Shown here: one piece after another, positions 7,272 to 15,204 of the stretch
Numbering within the stretch: the stretch's first letter is position 1
How the letters are laid out: each line of letters opens with the position of its first letter
Assembly (NCBI RefSeq): GCF_002813445.1
Contig: NZ_PHHD01000001.1
Coordinates: forward strand, 2,666,001 to 2,730,000
DNA from: Pseudomonas tolaasii NCPPB 2192
GTDB lineage: Bacteria; Pseudomonadota; Gammaproteobacteria; Pseudomonadales; Pseudomonadaceae
Length of the DNA: 64,000 bases
Reading direction: 5' to 3'
Notes under the pieces: model-generated
Seen by the model: the letters and a program-made list of their open reading frames with translations, nothing else
Told to the model about the DNA's origin: nothing
Database searches by the model: none
Translations under genes and position numbers: made by a program

Positions 7272-9715
7272 GGCAGGCACCGCGCCGGTGCGGTTTCGTA
7301 ATACACCTCGGGATCGCCCCGTTCGGGCAGGTCGAAATCCAGGCGGCAGCGAGGCCGGCCGGGGGCGCTGACCCACAGTTCGCGACGGTCCAGCACGTCC
7401 GGCAGGAACACTTGGCTGCCTTCCTGAACCAGGGTCACGAACTCGCCGTCGGCGGTGCTGATGGCGGCGCCACGCGGCAGGGGTTGGCCCTTGGCGTCGG
7501 TCACGTTCAACAGCGCGCGGCGTGTGAGGGCCACGCCGAACTTGACCTTGTCTACGGCGCCACGTCCGGCCGACAGCACGGCCAGGCCGTTGCTGATGTC
7601 GGCGTTGCGCGGCAGCGAGCGGGTGTGCACTTCCACCGGGCTGCGGCCGTAAGGGCTGAGCTGCGACACCACGGCCTGGCCTTGCCAGTCGGTCCACACC
7701 GGGCCACTGGGGGTGCTGACCTTGATGCCGGCCATGTCGCCTACCGACATCAGCGCAAAGGTCTCGCGCACCGGGTAGGGCGAAAAAGTCAGCCCCTCGC
7801 CGTGCAACACCACGCCACCGCGTGCGCCACCTTGATAGCTGGAGCGTTCCTGATTGTTGCGGGTGTAGTTGAAGTCCAACTGGCTGTAATACGGCAGCGT
7901 CGAGACACCGATGGATGACTCCACCTCACGGTCGCGGCTGTCACGTTCAACGCCCACCTGGTAGCTCAACTGGTCGTTGATCTGTTCGCTGACCCCGGCT
8001 CCGATGCGGTGATCGCCTCCGGCATTGCGCGCCCAGGCACGACCGCGGCGGCTCTCGCCCAGAGGCACGCTGATGTTCAGGTACACACTGTCATCGCTCT
8101 GCTGGCGGCCGCCCACTTGCCACTCGGCGCTGGCGGACACCGAAACACGTCCAAAACTGGTGCCCCACGACGCCAGCGCGCGGCTGCTGCTCTCACCGGT
8201 AAACGAGGACGAGCGCGAGATCCCGGCGCTGAATGCACCGAGCATCGGGTGTGACCAGGACGCCGTGGCGCTTTGCTGATCGCGATAGCGGGAGCGGCGT
8301 TGCTCACGGGTTTCGGTGGTGTAGGTAGAGTCCTCGAGGTCCCGGTAGCCAAGGCTGCGCCAGGAGCCGGCCGTGGTGATGGCCCAACGTTCGCCCAGGC
8401 GTTGGGACCACGACAGATCGGTTTGCACGCCCTGCTCGTTACCGTTGCGGGTGGCCTGGGCCGCTTGGGATGAGGCCTGGAACTGACTGTCCTGCCACGG
8501 CAGCCAGGCCAGGCTGGCACCCGCCGCGCGGTAATCCTCGGCGCCCAGTACACCGGCGCCCACGCTGACCTGTGGGTGCAATGCACCGCTCCAGCCACCA
8601 CTGACCACCCAGGGTTCGGCGCCTTCACCGGCGCCGAGCTTGCGCACGCGTCCCGCCGCCACCGAGTAACCCGGCGCCGGCAAGCCGAGGCCAAGCATGG
8701 CGGCGGGCACGGTGAAGCGACGTTCTTCGCCGCTGCTTTCCTTGACCGTGACTTCCACATCGGAGCGACTGTTCAGGCGCCGTACATCGGTGAGGGAGAA
8801 CGGCCCTGCCGGCACCACGGTGGAATGAATCAACGTACCGTTCTGACGGATCTCTACCTGGGCCGGGCTGTTGGCGATGCCGGTGATGGTGGCGCCCTGG
8901 TTCTGGTCCTGCAGGGCCGTCTCGGTGAGTACCTGGGCCCCGGTGATCTGTGCGCCGGCCAGTACCGGGTTGTAGAGGTTGATCTGCCCGGCCTGGAACA
9001 CCGCTTGCTGTTCGGCGAAGGTACGCTGGGCGTAGGCATCCAGGTGGGTAGTGCGCGACACCTTGTCTTGCCAGGTGCGCACCTGGCGACTGCGTACGAT
9101 CCAGTCACCGGCGTTGAAACCGACCTCGGTATTGGCCGAGCCGAAACGGCTAGTGTCGTCGCCGAATTCGTTGTACAGGCCGCTCAGGTCATAGTTCAGC
9201 AGCCCGGCGAACCCGCCGGTCTGGTAGCCGGACACATCGCGCACGGTCGGACGCAGCGCATCGGTGGGCACGACCAGCGACAGGCTGAGGGTGGCCGGGT
9301 CCTGCTCGATCACGGTCTGCGGGTAGGCCTCGAGAAAGGCATGGCATTCGGCATTGTCGGGCGGTACGCGCAAGTGGCCCGCATCCAGCAGAGGCTGGTT
9401 GAAACACAGCACGCCCTGCCCGTTGAACACCACATCGACCCGCCCACGTCGCTGGCCGTTTACGCTGAGGTTGAGGGCATGGCGCCCGGCCGTGAAGCGC
9501 GGGGCCTCCAGCAACAGGTTGGCCAATTGCGGGTCAATGCCGCGTTGGGCCAGGGTTTGCGGATCAAATGAGCCGGCGCGTTCATCGGCCAGGGCGGCAG
9601 CCGTTGGCAGCACGGTGCCCAGGCTCAGCGCAACGCCCGCCAGCCATTGGCGCGCCCGGGGTGATGAAACGCCAGGCACGGCTTCGCCGTCGCGATCAGT
9701 TATAACTGTGCTCAC
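7268..9715 (-). CDS. Outer-membrane usher, PapC/FimD family
   Basis: This 815-residue protein is the outer-membrane pore of the chaperone-usher pathway. A signal peptide ends around residue 43, followed by the periplasmic PapC N domain (SFDPQTLAQRGIDPQLANLL, with VDVVFNGQGVLCFNQPLL), a long beta-barrel rich in alternating residues, the plug region (GTLIHSTVVPAGPFSLTDV) and the C-terminal PapC domain (RALLNVTDAKGQPLPRGA) closing with a cysteine pair (RPRCRLDF and the final RCLP). The length is normal. The likely start is GTG at 9715, but no clear ribosome site precedes it. It is the only usher in the operon and must serve all nine subunit-like proteins. Confidence 0.92.
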   Translation of the reverse strand: MSTVITDRDGEAVPGVSSPRARQWLAGVALSLGTVLPTAAALADERAGSFDPQTLAQRGIDPQLANLLLEAPRFTAGRHALNLSVNGQRRGRVDVVFNGQGVLCFNQPLLDAGHLRVPPDNAECHAFLEAYPQTVIEQDPATLSLSLVVPTDALRPTVRDVSGYQTGGFAGLLNYDLSGLYNEFGDDTSRFGSANTEVGFNAGDWIVRSRQVRTWQDKVSRTTHLDAYAQRTFAEQQAVFQAGQINLYNPVLAGAQITGAQVLTETALQDQNQGATITGIANSPAQVEIRQNGTLIHSTVVPAGPFSLTDVRRLNSRSDVEVTVKESSGEERRFTVPAAMLGLGLPAPGYSVAAGRVRKLGAGEGAEPWVVSGGWSGALHPQVSVGAGVLGAEDYRAAGASLAWLPWQDSQFQASSQAAQATRNGNEQGVQTDLSWSQRLGERWAITTAGSWRSLGYRDLEDSTYTTETREQRRSRYRDQQSATASWSHPMLGAFSAGISRSSSFTGESSSRALASWGTSFGRVSVSASAEWQVGGRQQSDDSVYLNISVPLGESRRGRAWARNAGGDHRIGAGVSEQINDQLSYQVGVERDSRDREVESSIGVSTLPYYSQLDFNYTRNNQERSSYQGGARGGVVLHGEGLTFSPYPVRETFALMSVGDMAGIKVSTPSGPVWTDWQGQAVVSQLSPYGRSPVEVHTRSLPRNADISNGLAVLSAGRGAVDKVKFGVALTRRALLNVTDAKGQPLPRGAAISTADGEFVTLVQEGSQVFLPDVLDRRELWVSAPGRPRCRLDFDLPERGDPEVYYETAPARCLP

Positions 9716-9841
9716 AAGTCGTACTCGAATAAGTGGAGGCAGGCCCGCGTCAATCCTTCGCGACGGGAGAGCTCCTGGTGACCTTCAATGGGAGGCCACT
9801 TCGTTATCAGGGCGCCGGCATTCGGCCCGCCGGCGCTGCGA

Positions 9842-10591
9842 TCAAAGGGTGATCGGTGCTTCGTAAGGCGCCACTGCAAACCCGTAGACGGTGGCCGGTT
9901 GCATCTGCACGGTGCTGGCCTGGGCCTGGCTGGCGGCCACGCTCAAGGTCTCGCCGGGCAGCACATAGGTGCGCGGCAGCAACGCCGAGCCTTTGCCGGG
10001 CAGCAAGGTCAATTCCTGAGCCAGGCGGACCACGTAGGGCGTCGGGTTATTCACACTCAGTTGCTGGTTCTTCAGGCTCCAGACCAAGCCGGTCCAGGGC
10101 GTGCGATTCGGTGCGAGCCCCTTGGGGTGCAGAATCACCGGCAGGTTCTGGCGCACCGTCACGCCCACTCGCGCATGCCCGGCCTGGCCTTCGGCACGGC
10201 CCTGAGGCATGCCTTCGAAGATCACCCGTTTCAAGCGCTGGGTGGTCAGTGGCGTGGCCGATTGCAGGATGAAACGGATCAACTGGCTCTTGGACGGCTC
10301 GACCCGTGTCAGCGGCGGCGTGACAAACAGCAGTGGCGCCGGGTCTTCGGGAATGTCTTCGAGGGTGACGTGCAGCAAGGCGAGCTTGGCGTCGGTGTTG
10401 GTCACCGACACCGAGGCTTCGCCATCGGCCTCATTGACGATCACCACCGAAGTGTCCGGCACCATGCCATCGGCGAGCACAAGGGTGGGGCCCCACAACG
10501 TCAGCGCCAGCGCGGCAAGGTAGAGACAGGCATAGCGAACCAGGTTGAACACCCGTGTAATTATTTTGGCAACGCAAGGGAAGGGGAGCAT
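9842..10591 (-). CDS. Periplasmic pilus-assembly chaperone, PapD family
   Basis: This 249-residue protein has an N-terminal hydrophobic signal (about residues 15-40) and the two-immunoglobulin-fold PapD layout. SVVIVNEADGEASVSVTNTD is the first strand, and RVEPSKSQLIRFIL and RLKRVIFEG are the G1/F1 strand region. RQNLPVI carries the conserved basic residue that anchors subunit C-termini. In the family it completes subunit folds by donor-strand complementation and delivers them to the usher. Its start is two bases from the stop of the preceding DUF1120 gene, so it is probably translated by coupling. The 126-base gap before the usher gene holds no other feature. Confidence 0.9.
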   Translation of the reverse strand: MLPFPCVAKIITRVFNLVRYACLYLAALALTLWGPTLVLADGMVPDTSVVIVNEADGEASVSVTNTDAKLALLHVTLEDIPEDPAPLLFVTPPLTRVEPSKSQLIRFILQSATPLTTQRLKRVIFEGMPQGRAEGQAGHARVGVTVRQNLPVILHPKGLAPNRTPWTGLVWSLKNQQLSVNNPTPYVVRLAQELTLLPGKGSALLPRTYVLPGETLSVAASQAQASTVQMQPATVYGFAVAPYEAPITL

Positions 10592-10593
10592 GA

Positions 10594-11220
10594 CTACAGA
10601 TACCTCAGGTCTAGCACGATGGAGCCGTCCAACGGCACCTCTTGGTCGAGGGTCAGGTAGGCGGCGGCGTTGATCGACGTTTTGATTTCCAGCTTGGCGG
10701 TGAGCACGCTGTGCGGGTCCGGCACCAGCGTGCCGGGGTGCGCAAAGCCCATGTAGTTGTCCGGGTAGGCGTTGGTTTCGGGAAACCAGGTCAGGCCTCG
10801 ATTGCTGGAGGCCAGCACAATGGTGCGTTGGCCATCGCCCACCGCTTCGCGAATGGCCAGGGCCACCGAGCCCAGGCGTTCAGCCGGGGCATGGACGTTG
10901 TTGCCCAGGCCGTAATAGAAGCCAGGGCCCACGGAGGAGTCGGCACGGTTATCCACACCGACCAGCACGAACAGCACGGGCTGGTTGCAGGTGACGTTCA
11001 TGTCCAGCGTGCGCAGGGGCAGCTCGGTGAACTCGTACTGATTGAGCGAGCGGGCCGGCACTCGCCCGTGGTCGACAATACCGCTGGGCGACAGGACCGG
11101 TGTGCAGGCGCTCGGGGTGATGCTGCCGGTCAAGGTCACGTCGACCTTCGAGGCACACAGGGCGGAGGTGGCGGTCAGGCAGAGACCGAGCGTCATCAAG
11201 CAGCGTGGGAGCGTGTTCAT
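10594..11220 (-). CDS. DUF1120 secreted pilin-like protein
   Basis: This 208-residue protein has a signal peptide ending near ALCA (about residue 22), then VTLTGSITPSACTPVL, VTCNQPVLFVLVGVDNRA, FYYGLGNN and EVPLDGSIVLDLRYL. It is a more divergent member: GSS replaces GLGL spacing, and the mid-region ETNAYPDNYMGFAHPG has no counterpart in the others. I chose the ATG at 11220, although the frame is open to 11301. It directly precedes the chaperone gene, with two bases between them. Confidence 0.83.
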   Translation of the reverse strand: MNTLPRCLMTLGLCLTATSALCASKVDVTLTGSITPSACTPVLSPSGIVDHGRVPARSLNQYEFTELPLRTLDMNVTCNQPVLFVLVGVDNRADSSVGPGFYYGLGNNVHAPAERLGSVALAIREAVGDGQRTIVLASSNRGLTWFPETNAYPDNYMGFAHPGTLVPDPHSVLTAKLEIKTSINAAAYLTLDQEVPLDGSIVLDLRYL

Positions 11221-11300
11221 GGTCTGATGTTGGAACCGTGTTGAGGGACATCCGTGAGTGCGGCGCTGGACGCAACCCAAGAGGCTGCGCCCGTTTTCCA

Positions 11301-11921
11301 TTACAGGTATTTGACGGTCAGGGTCGTCGAACCGTCGATCGGCACTTCCTCGGTCAGGGTCAGGCTGTTGGCCGGGGCGATGAAGGGCGAGACAGTCAAA
11401 TCGGCCACCAGCGACTGCACCGGAACGGGCGCGACGGTGGTGCTGTCGGCGACGGAGGTGATGCCGTTGTTGATCAGAGCCACCAGACGTGTCCAGGTCA
11501 GGCCATTGTCTCGCGAAGCAATGGGCCCCACATCGACGCCATCGGCCACCGCCGAGGTCATGGTCATGGCGAAGTAGCCCAGCTTTTCGGCGCCATTGAC
11601 CAGGCCCAGGCCGAAGGCAGCGTCGTCGACGACGGAGGCCGAACCTGCCCGGTTGTCCTTGGGTTCAATGGCCATCAAGGTGGCGGCGTCACAGGTGACG
11701 GTCAGTTGCAAGGGGTGATCCGCGAGCGGGGTTTCTGTCGCGGCATTGAGGTCCTTGGCCGAAATCTTGCCGATCTCCACATTGCCGCCGCCGGACAGCG
11801 TCGGCTCGCAGGCACTTGGGGTGATCAATCCACGCACGGTCAGGTCCACGCTGGAGGCGGCCAGGGCAGTGCCGGTCCCGGTGAGCAGCAGGGTGGCGAT
11901 CAGGGCATTCAGGGCTTTCAT
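11301..11921 (-). CDS. DUF1120 secreted pilin-like protein, closest to the last gene of the operon
   Basis: This 206-residue protein has a signal peptide ending at ALAA (about residue 21), LTVRGLITPSACEPTL, VTCDAATLMAIEPKDNRAGS, FGLGLVNGAEKLG, GITSVADSTTVAPVPVQ and EEVPIDGSTTLTVKYL. It shares the run TLMAIEPKDNRAGS and the LTLTEEVPIDGS ending with the gene at 4171-4794, seven kilobases away across the chaperone and usher, which points to duplication inside the operon. The ATG at 11921 follows GGAG at normal spacing. Confidence 0.85.
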   Translation of the reverse strand: MKALNALIATLLLTGTGTALAASSVDLTVRGLITPSACEPTLSGGGNVEIGKISAKDLNAATETPLADHPLQLTVTCDAATLMAIEPKDNRAGSASVVDDAAFGLGLVNGAEKLGYFAMTMTSAVADGVDVGPIASRDNGLTWTRLVALINNGITSVADSTTVAPVPVQSLVADLTVSPFIAPANSLTLTEEVPIDGSTTLTVKYL

Positions 11922-11958
11922 GGTGTTGCTCCTTTCAAGGCAAGCAGAGGGAAAAGGG

Positions 11959-12573
11959 TCACAAGTACTTGAGTTGCAGCGTGGCCTGGCCGTCCAGTGG
12001 CACCTCATCGAGCAGGGTCAGGTCGGTGGCGGGCACGATGATGGTGAATGCGCGCAGCCGGGCATTCAGGGTTTTCAGGGCGATGGGGGTGTTGGGGCCG
12101 TCGAGGGCGGCAAACGAGGTCAGTGCTTCATGCCCCAGGTAGATCGAAGCGGACCAGTTGGCGCCGCCGTTGCTTGAGGTGATGACCTTGACCGGTTTGT
12201 CATCGGCCACCGGGTCGAACAGCGAAAACGCCACGCTGCCCAATTTCTCTTTCTCGGCGGTCACGCCCAGGCCGTGGTGCCTCGGGTTGATGGCAGAGGT
12301 GCCCGCGCGGTTATCCACGGTGGTCAAGGTGAAAAAGGTCTCACCCTCGCACTGCACTTCAAGGCGCATCTCGGCCGGATCAAGCAACGTGGGGGAGCTG
12401 GGTTGCAGGTCCTTGGCGGTCATCTTGCCGTGATCGATCACGCCACCGTTCGACAGCACGGGGGCGCAGGCGCTGGGGGTAATGGTCCCGGAGACGCTCA
12501 GGTCCGTACTGCTGGCAGCGAACGCGCCAGGCGCAAGGGCGGCTAGCAGGAAGGCGAGGGTGGGTCTATCCAT
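11959..12573 (-). CDS. DUF1120 secreted pilin-like protein
   Basis: This 204-residue protein has a short signal peptide ending at GAFA (about residue 19), then LSVSGTITPSACAPVL, VQCEGETFFTLTTVDNRAGTS, HHGLGVTAEKEKLG, SSNGGANWSA and EVPLDGQATLQLKYL. AAGGA sits nine bases before the ATG at 12573 and too close to an in-frame GTG at 12579, which decides the start. It has the cysteine pair and the penultimate tyrosine of the set. Confidence 0.85.
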   Translation of the reverse strand: MDRPTLAFLLAALAPGAFAASSTDLSVSGTITPSACAPVLSNGGVIDHGKMTAKDLQPSSPTLLDPAEMRLEVQCEGETFFTLTTVDNRAGTSAINPRHHGLGVTAEKEKLGSVAFSLFDPVADDKPVKVITSSNGGANWSASIYLGHEALTSFAALDGPNTPIALKTLNARLRAFTIIVPATDLTLLDEVPLDGQATLQLKYL

Positions 12574-12613
12574 GGGCACAAGTCCTTGTAAGTTGGGGTT
12601 AAGGGTGACGGCG

Positions 12614-13255
12614 CTACAGGTAAATCAGGTCCAGCGTGGCTGAGCCGTCCAGTGGCACTTCACGATCCAGGGTCAGGCCCTGGGCCGGTGCGATCAGCGT
12701 GCTCACACGTATTTGCACGCGTAGCGCCTGGATCGGCAGCGGGCTCCAGACGCCGGAAGAAGCGTCCCCGAACGCGGCCAGTCGCAGCGGGGGCAAGGCG
12801 ACGTTCTCTTCAACCTCGCTCCAGCTTTGGCCGTTGTCTGATGACTGCAATTGGGTGATGGGCGTGTTCTCTGCCAAGGGGCTATGCAAGGTGGTGTGGA
12901 ACACGCCGATCCGCTCGCTGGCGTTGGTCAGTCCGAGCCCGAAACCGTAGGGCTCGGCCGCGCTGGAGCCGGCACGGTTATCGGTGAGCCTCAAGGCAAA
13001 CAGGGTCGGGCCCTGACAGTCGACGGCCGCGGGCAACTGAGTGAGCGGCAGTTGGGTGAACGACTCACGGTTCAGATCGCGGGCGGCGATCTTGCCGTAG
13101 TCGATCAGCCCCTCCTGGGCCAGGCTCGGGGTACACGCGCTGGGGGTGATGATGCCGCGTACCGCCAGGTCGACGTTGCTGGCGGCGAACGCTGCGGAGG
13201 CCAGGTTGAGCACGAGGCCGAACGTGCCGCAACGGCACAGCGTTGAGGCCTTCAT
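12614..13255 (-). CDS. DUF1120 secreted pilin-like protein
   Basis: This 213-residue protein has a signal peptide ending at AFAA (about residue 25), LAVRGIITPSACTPSL, VDCQGPTLFALRLTDNRAGSS, FGLGLTNASERIG, SSDNGQSWSE and EVPLDGSATLDLIYL. Its ATG overlaps the stop of the first gene of the operon by four bases (ATGA). As in the others, the cysteines lie about forty residues apart, which fits a pilin-type disulphide. Confidence 0.85.
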   Translation of the reverse strand: MKASTLCRCGTFGLVLNLASAAFAASNVDLAVRGIITPSACTPSLAQEGLIDYGKIAARDLNRESFTQLPLTQLPAAVDCQGPTLFALRLTDNRAGSSAAEPYGFGLGLTNASERIGVFHTTLHSPLAENTPITQLQSSDNGQSWSEVEENVALPPLRLAAFGDASSGVWSPLPIQALRVQIRVSTLIAPAQGLTLDREVPLDGSATLDLIYL

Positions 13256-13881
13256 AGGTAGCGCAGCTCAAAGGTGGCGGACCCGTCCAGGGGAATGGTT
13301 TCGCCTGCCGGGATCTGGCTTTTGGGAAAAATGTAGGGTTGGACGATGAGGTCCAGCGCGACATCTGTCAGGGGAACAGGAGCGCGTATGCCGGAAGTCT
13401 GATTACCAAAAGCACTGAGTGTGTTGGCCGGTACCTGCCGTTCGGAGTTGTAGATCCAGGTCGAGCCGTTATCCAGGGAGTAGATCGGGTAGGCGGTGGG
13501 GTCGTCGGTGACCACGTTTTCCATGGTCAGAAAATACGTGGCGATCCAGTTTGTCGGGCTGATCCGCCCCAGTACGAAGGATATGGCGGGACCTGCGATG
13601 GAGGATCGATTGTCCTGTGCGTCCAACGCGAACAGGCTCGAACCTTCGCAATTGACCGCCAACTTGAAGAGGGTCCTGGGCAGTTCGGTGACCCCGGTCG
13701 GGTCCAGGTCCTGAGCCGAGATCTTGCCGTAGTCCACCAGCCCGCCGTTGCTCAGGCTGGGAGTGCAGGCGCTCGGCGTAATCGCGCCTTTTACCGAAAG
13801 GTCCACGGAGCTTGCGGCCAGCGCGAGCGTTCCGTGGGCGATCAGCAAAACGCCGGCGAGGGCGATGAGTGAGTCTTTCAT
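13252..13881 (-). CDS. DUF1120 secreted pilin-like protein, first gene of the chaperone-usher operon
   Basis: This 209-residue protein has a signal peptide ending at ALAA (about residue 23), LSVKGAITPSACTPSL, VNCEGSSLFALDAQDNRSS and TIPLDGSATFELRYL. It is divergent: GLGL is replaced by FVLGRISPTNWIATYFL, and the last third (VQPYIFPKSQIPAGE) differs from its paralogues. As the promoter-proximal subunit it would be the most abundantly translated, and a major-subunit role is possible but unproven. I chose the ATG at 13881, although the frame is open to 13902. About 350 bases of AT-richer DNA lie upstream. Confidence 0.83.
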   Translation of the reverse strand: MKDSLIALAGVLLIAHGTLALAASSVDLSVKGAITPSACTPSLSNGGLVDYGKISAQDLDPTGVTELPRTLFKLAVNCEGSSLFALDAQDNRSSIAGPAISFVLGRISPTNWIATYFLTMENVVTDDPTAYPIYSLDNGSTWIYNSERQVPANTLSAFGNQTSGIRAPVPLTDVALDLIVQPYIFPKSQIPAGETIPLDGSATFELRYL

Positions 13882-14236
13882 GTGAGCGGTATTCCTATGC
13901 AAGAGCCAGGGAGGCAGGTCGGCGCGGTGAAGTTGCCCAGGGTTTTGTATTTATTGAGGGCACGCGCCGTTACAGGGAAAGCGGGAGAGAATTTATCGCC
14001 GGGGCGCAGGTCGGGAAATGCAACTAATACGAATGACAGGGTGGCAATGACAGGAGGCGGCGGGGTTATTGGAATAACAGGCTTTATCAGGTGTTGTCGT
14101 AGTTGTTGTATCGCTGCCGGCTATGTATTCGGATATTTTTCGCGATCTTTAATTGCCCGGGTCTCTTTATCAGGATTGGGGCCGTCGTCTTGTTGCGAAA
14201 AGTCCGGGCGAACTGATCGCCCTTTTAGAGGGCGCC
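13882..14236. other. Divergent control region between the DUF1120 operon and the receiver-Hpt gene
   Basis: About 350 bases without a convincing gene separate two divergent transcripts. The half nearest 14000-14230 is visibly richer in A/T than its surroundings. It contains a dyad GTTATT-GG-AATAAC at 14065-14078. I infer that both promoters and the binding sites for the neighbouring response regulator are here; I cannot place the -35/-10 boxes with confidence. Confidence 0.5.
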
Positions 14237-15037
14237 ATGCCTGCTCACTTTCCAGCGCGAGGTTCGAGCGAGCCAGTTGCTGATATTGATGTGCCCCAAG
14301 TGCGTGTCTTGGTGGTGGACGACCACCAGACTTATCGTTTTCTACTGGGATCGCTGCTCGAAAGACTCGGCGTTGCTTATCAGTGTTGTTGCAATGGTCA
14401 GGAAGCGCTGAAACGGCTGACTACCGAGTGTTTCGACCTGATGATCAGTGATTGCCGCATGCCGGTCATGGACGGTTACGCGTTGACTCGAGAGCTGCGG
14501 ATACGTGAGCAGGTCCAGGGGCGGCCGCCCATGATTGTGCTAGGGCTGACGGGGGGGCTCGGACCGGAAGAGATCCGTCAATGTGTGGCGTGTGGAATGG
14601 ACGGCTGGCTGATCAAGCCCATCGGGTTCGCCCAGTTGCGCGATGTGCTGTGCTACTGGCTGTCGTCGCCGAAGTCATCGACTTCTGCCACGCCTGCGGC
14701 CTTGCCCGGTGGCACTCTGCCAAGTCGCGCCAGTTTGATCGCGGCGTTCGGCACGTGGGAGGTGGTGGAGCCGATGTTGCTGAGCCTGGTGCAGGAGGCC
14801 GATGCGGACCTCGCCGTGCTGGCCCACGCGCAAGTCACCCGGGACGCGAATATGGCTGCCCAACGTTTGCACCGGTTGGTGGGCAGCGTTGCGTTCTTGG
14901 GTGCTAGCGGCCTGGAGGCGAGGGCAGTGGACCTGATCAAACGAGTACGGGTAAACGGCGTGGCAATGAATACTCCGGCATTGAGGATGTTCTGCCACGA
15001 TGTCGAGCGGTATCTGAATTATCTTACGCAAATTTGA
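14237..15037 (+). CDS. Receiver-Hpt phosphorelay protein (orphan)
   Basis: From the ATG at 14237 this is a 266-residue cytoplasmic protein. A receiver domain covers about 22-140, with acidic residues D28/D29, phosphoacceptor D72 in MISDCRMPVMDGY and K127 in LIKP. An Hpt domain covers about 165-255, with the phosphohistidine at H212 in LHRLVGSVAFLG. This pair is what normally forms the C-terminal end of BvgS/EvgS-type hybrid kinases, but no kinase or sensor domain is encoded upstream. An earlier in-frame TTG at 14153 exists; the ATG has AGAGGG just before it. It most likely passes phosphate from a distant kinase to the response regulator at 15205. A decayed hybrid kinase is the alternative. 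Confidence 0.85.
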   Translation: MPAHFPARGSSEPVADIDVPQVRVLVVDDHQTYRFLLGSLLERLGVAYQCCCNGQEALKRLTTECFDLMISDCRMPVMDGYALTRELRIREQVQGRPPMIVLGLTGGLGPEEIRQCVACGMDGWLIKPIGFAQLRDVLCYWLSSPKSSTSATPAALPGGTLPSRASLIAAFGTWEVVEPMLLSLVQEADADLAVLAHAQVTRDANMAAQRLHRLVGSVAFLGASGLEARAVDLIKRVRVNGVAMNTPALRMFCHDVERYLNYLTQI

Positions 15038-15038
15038 A

Positions 15039-15077
15039 GGAATACATACTTTGTCGTGTAGTACTTTTCTGTATTCC
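15039..15077. promoter_or_regulatory. Inverted repeat between the two phosphorelay genes
   Basis: GGAATACA (15039-15046) and TGTATTCC (15070-15077) are perfect inverted arms 23 bases apart, immediately after the receiver-Hpt stop. No T run follows, so it is not a standard intrinsic terminator. It may be an operator for a self-regulating response regulator. The 167-base gap is AT-rich and holds no gene. Confidence 0.35.
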
Positions 15078-15204
15078 ATTTCTCTTAATTGTGTAGGTAT
15101 TAGTTCGAGGTGCTTTAAATACGGGGTAGAGCGCTTAATGATGAGTTATTACCTGTTGTTGCAGAAAAGCGATCGGGGTATTTTGCCAGTCTCAAACTGC
15201 CATC

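Noticed and set aside
7272..7697. Upstream extension of the two-domain DUF1120 protein into the usher gene
   Set aside because: It would bury the signal peptide inside the protein. The ATG at 7271 overlaps the usher stop in the ATGA form and starts a proper signal peptide.
14153..14236. TTG at 14153 as the start of the receiver-Hpt gene, or as the tail of a hybrid kinase
   Set aside because: The extra residues show no kinase or linker feature and the ATG at 14237 has a ribosome-like AGAGGG. A decayed kinase upstream cannot be excluded but no remnant is seen.
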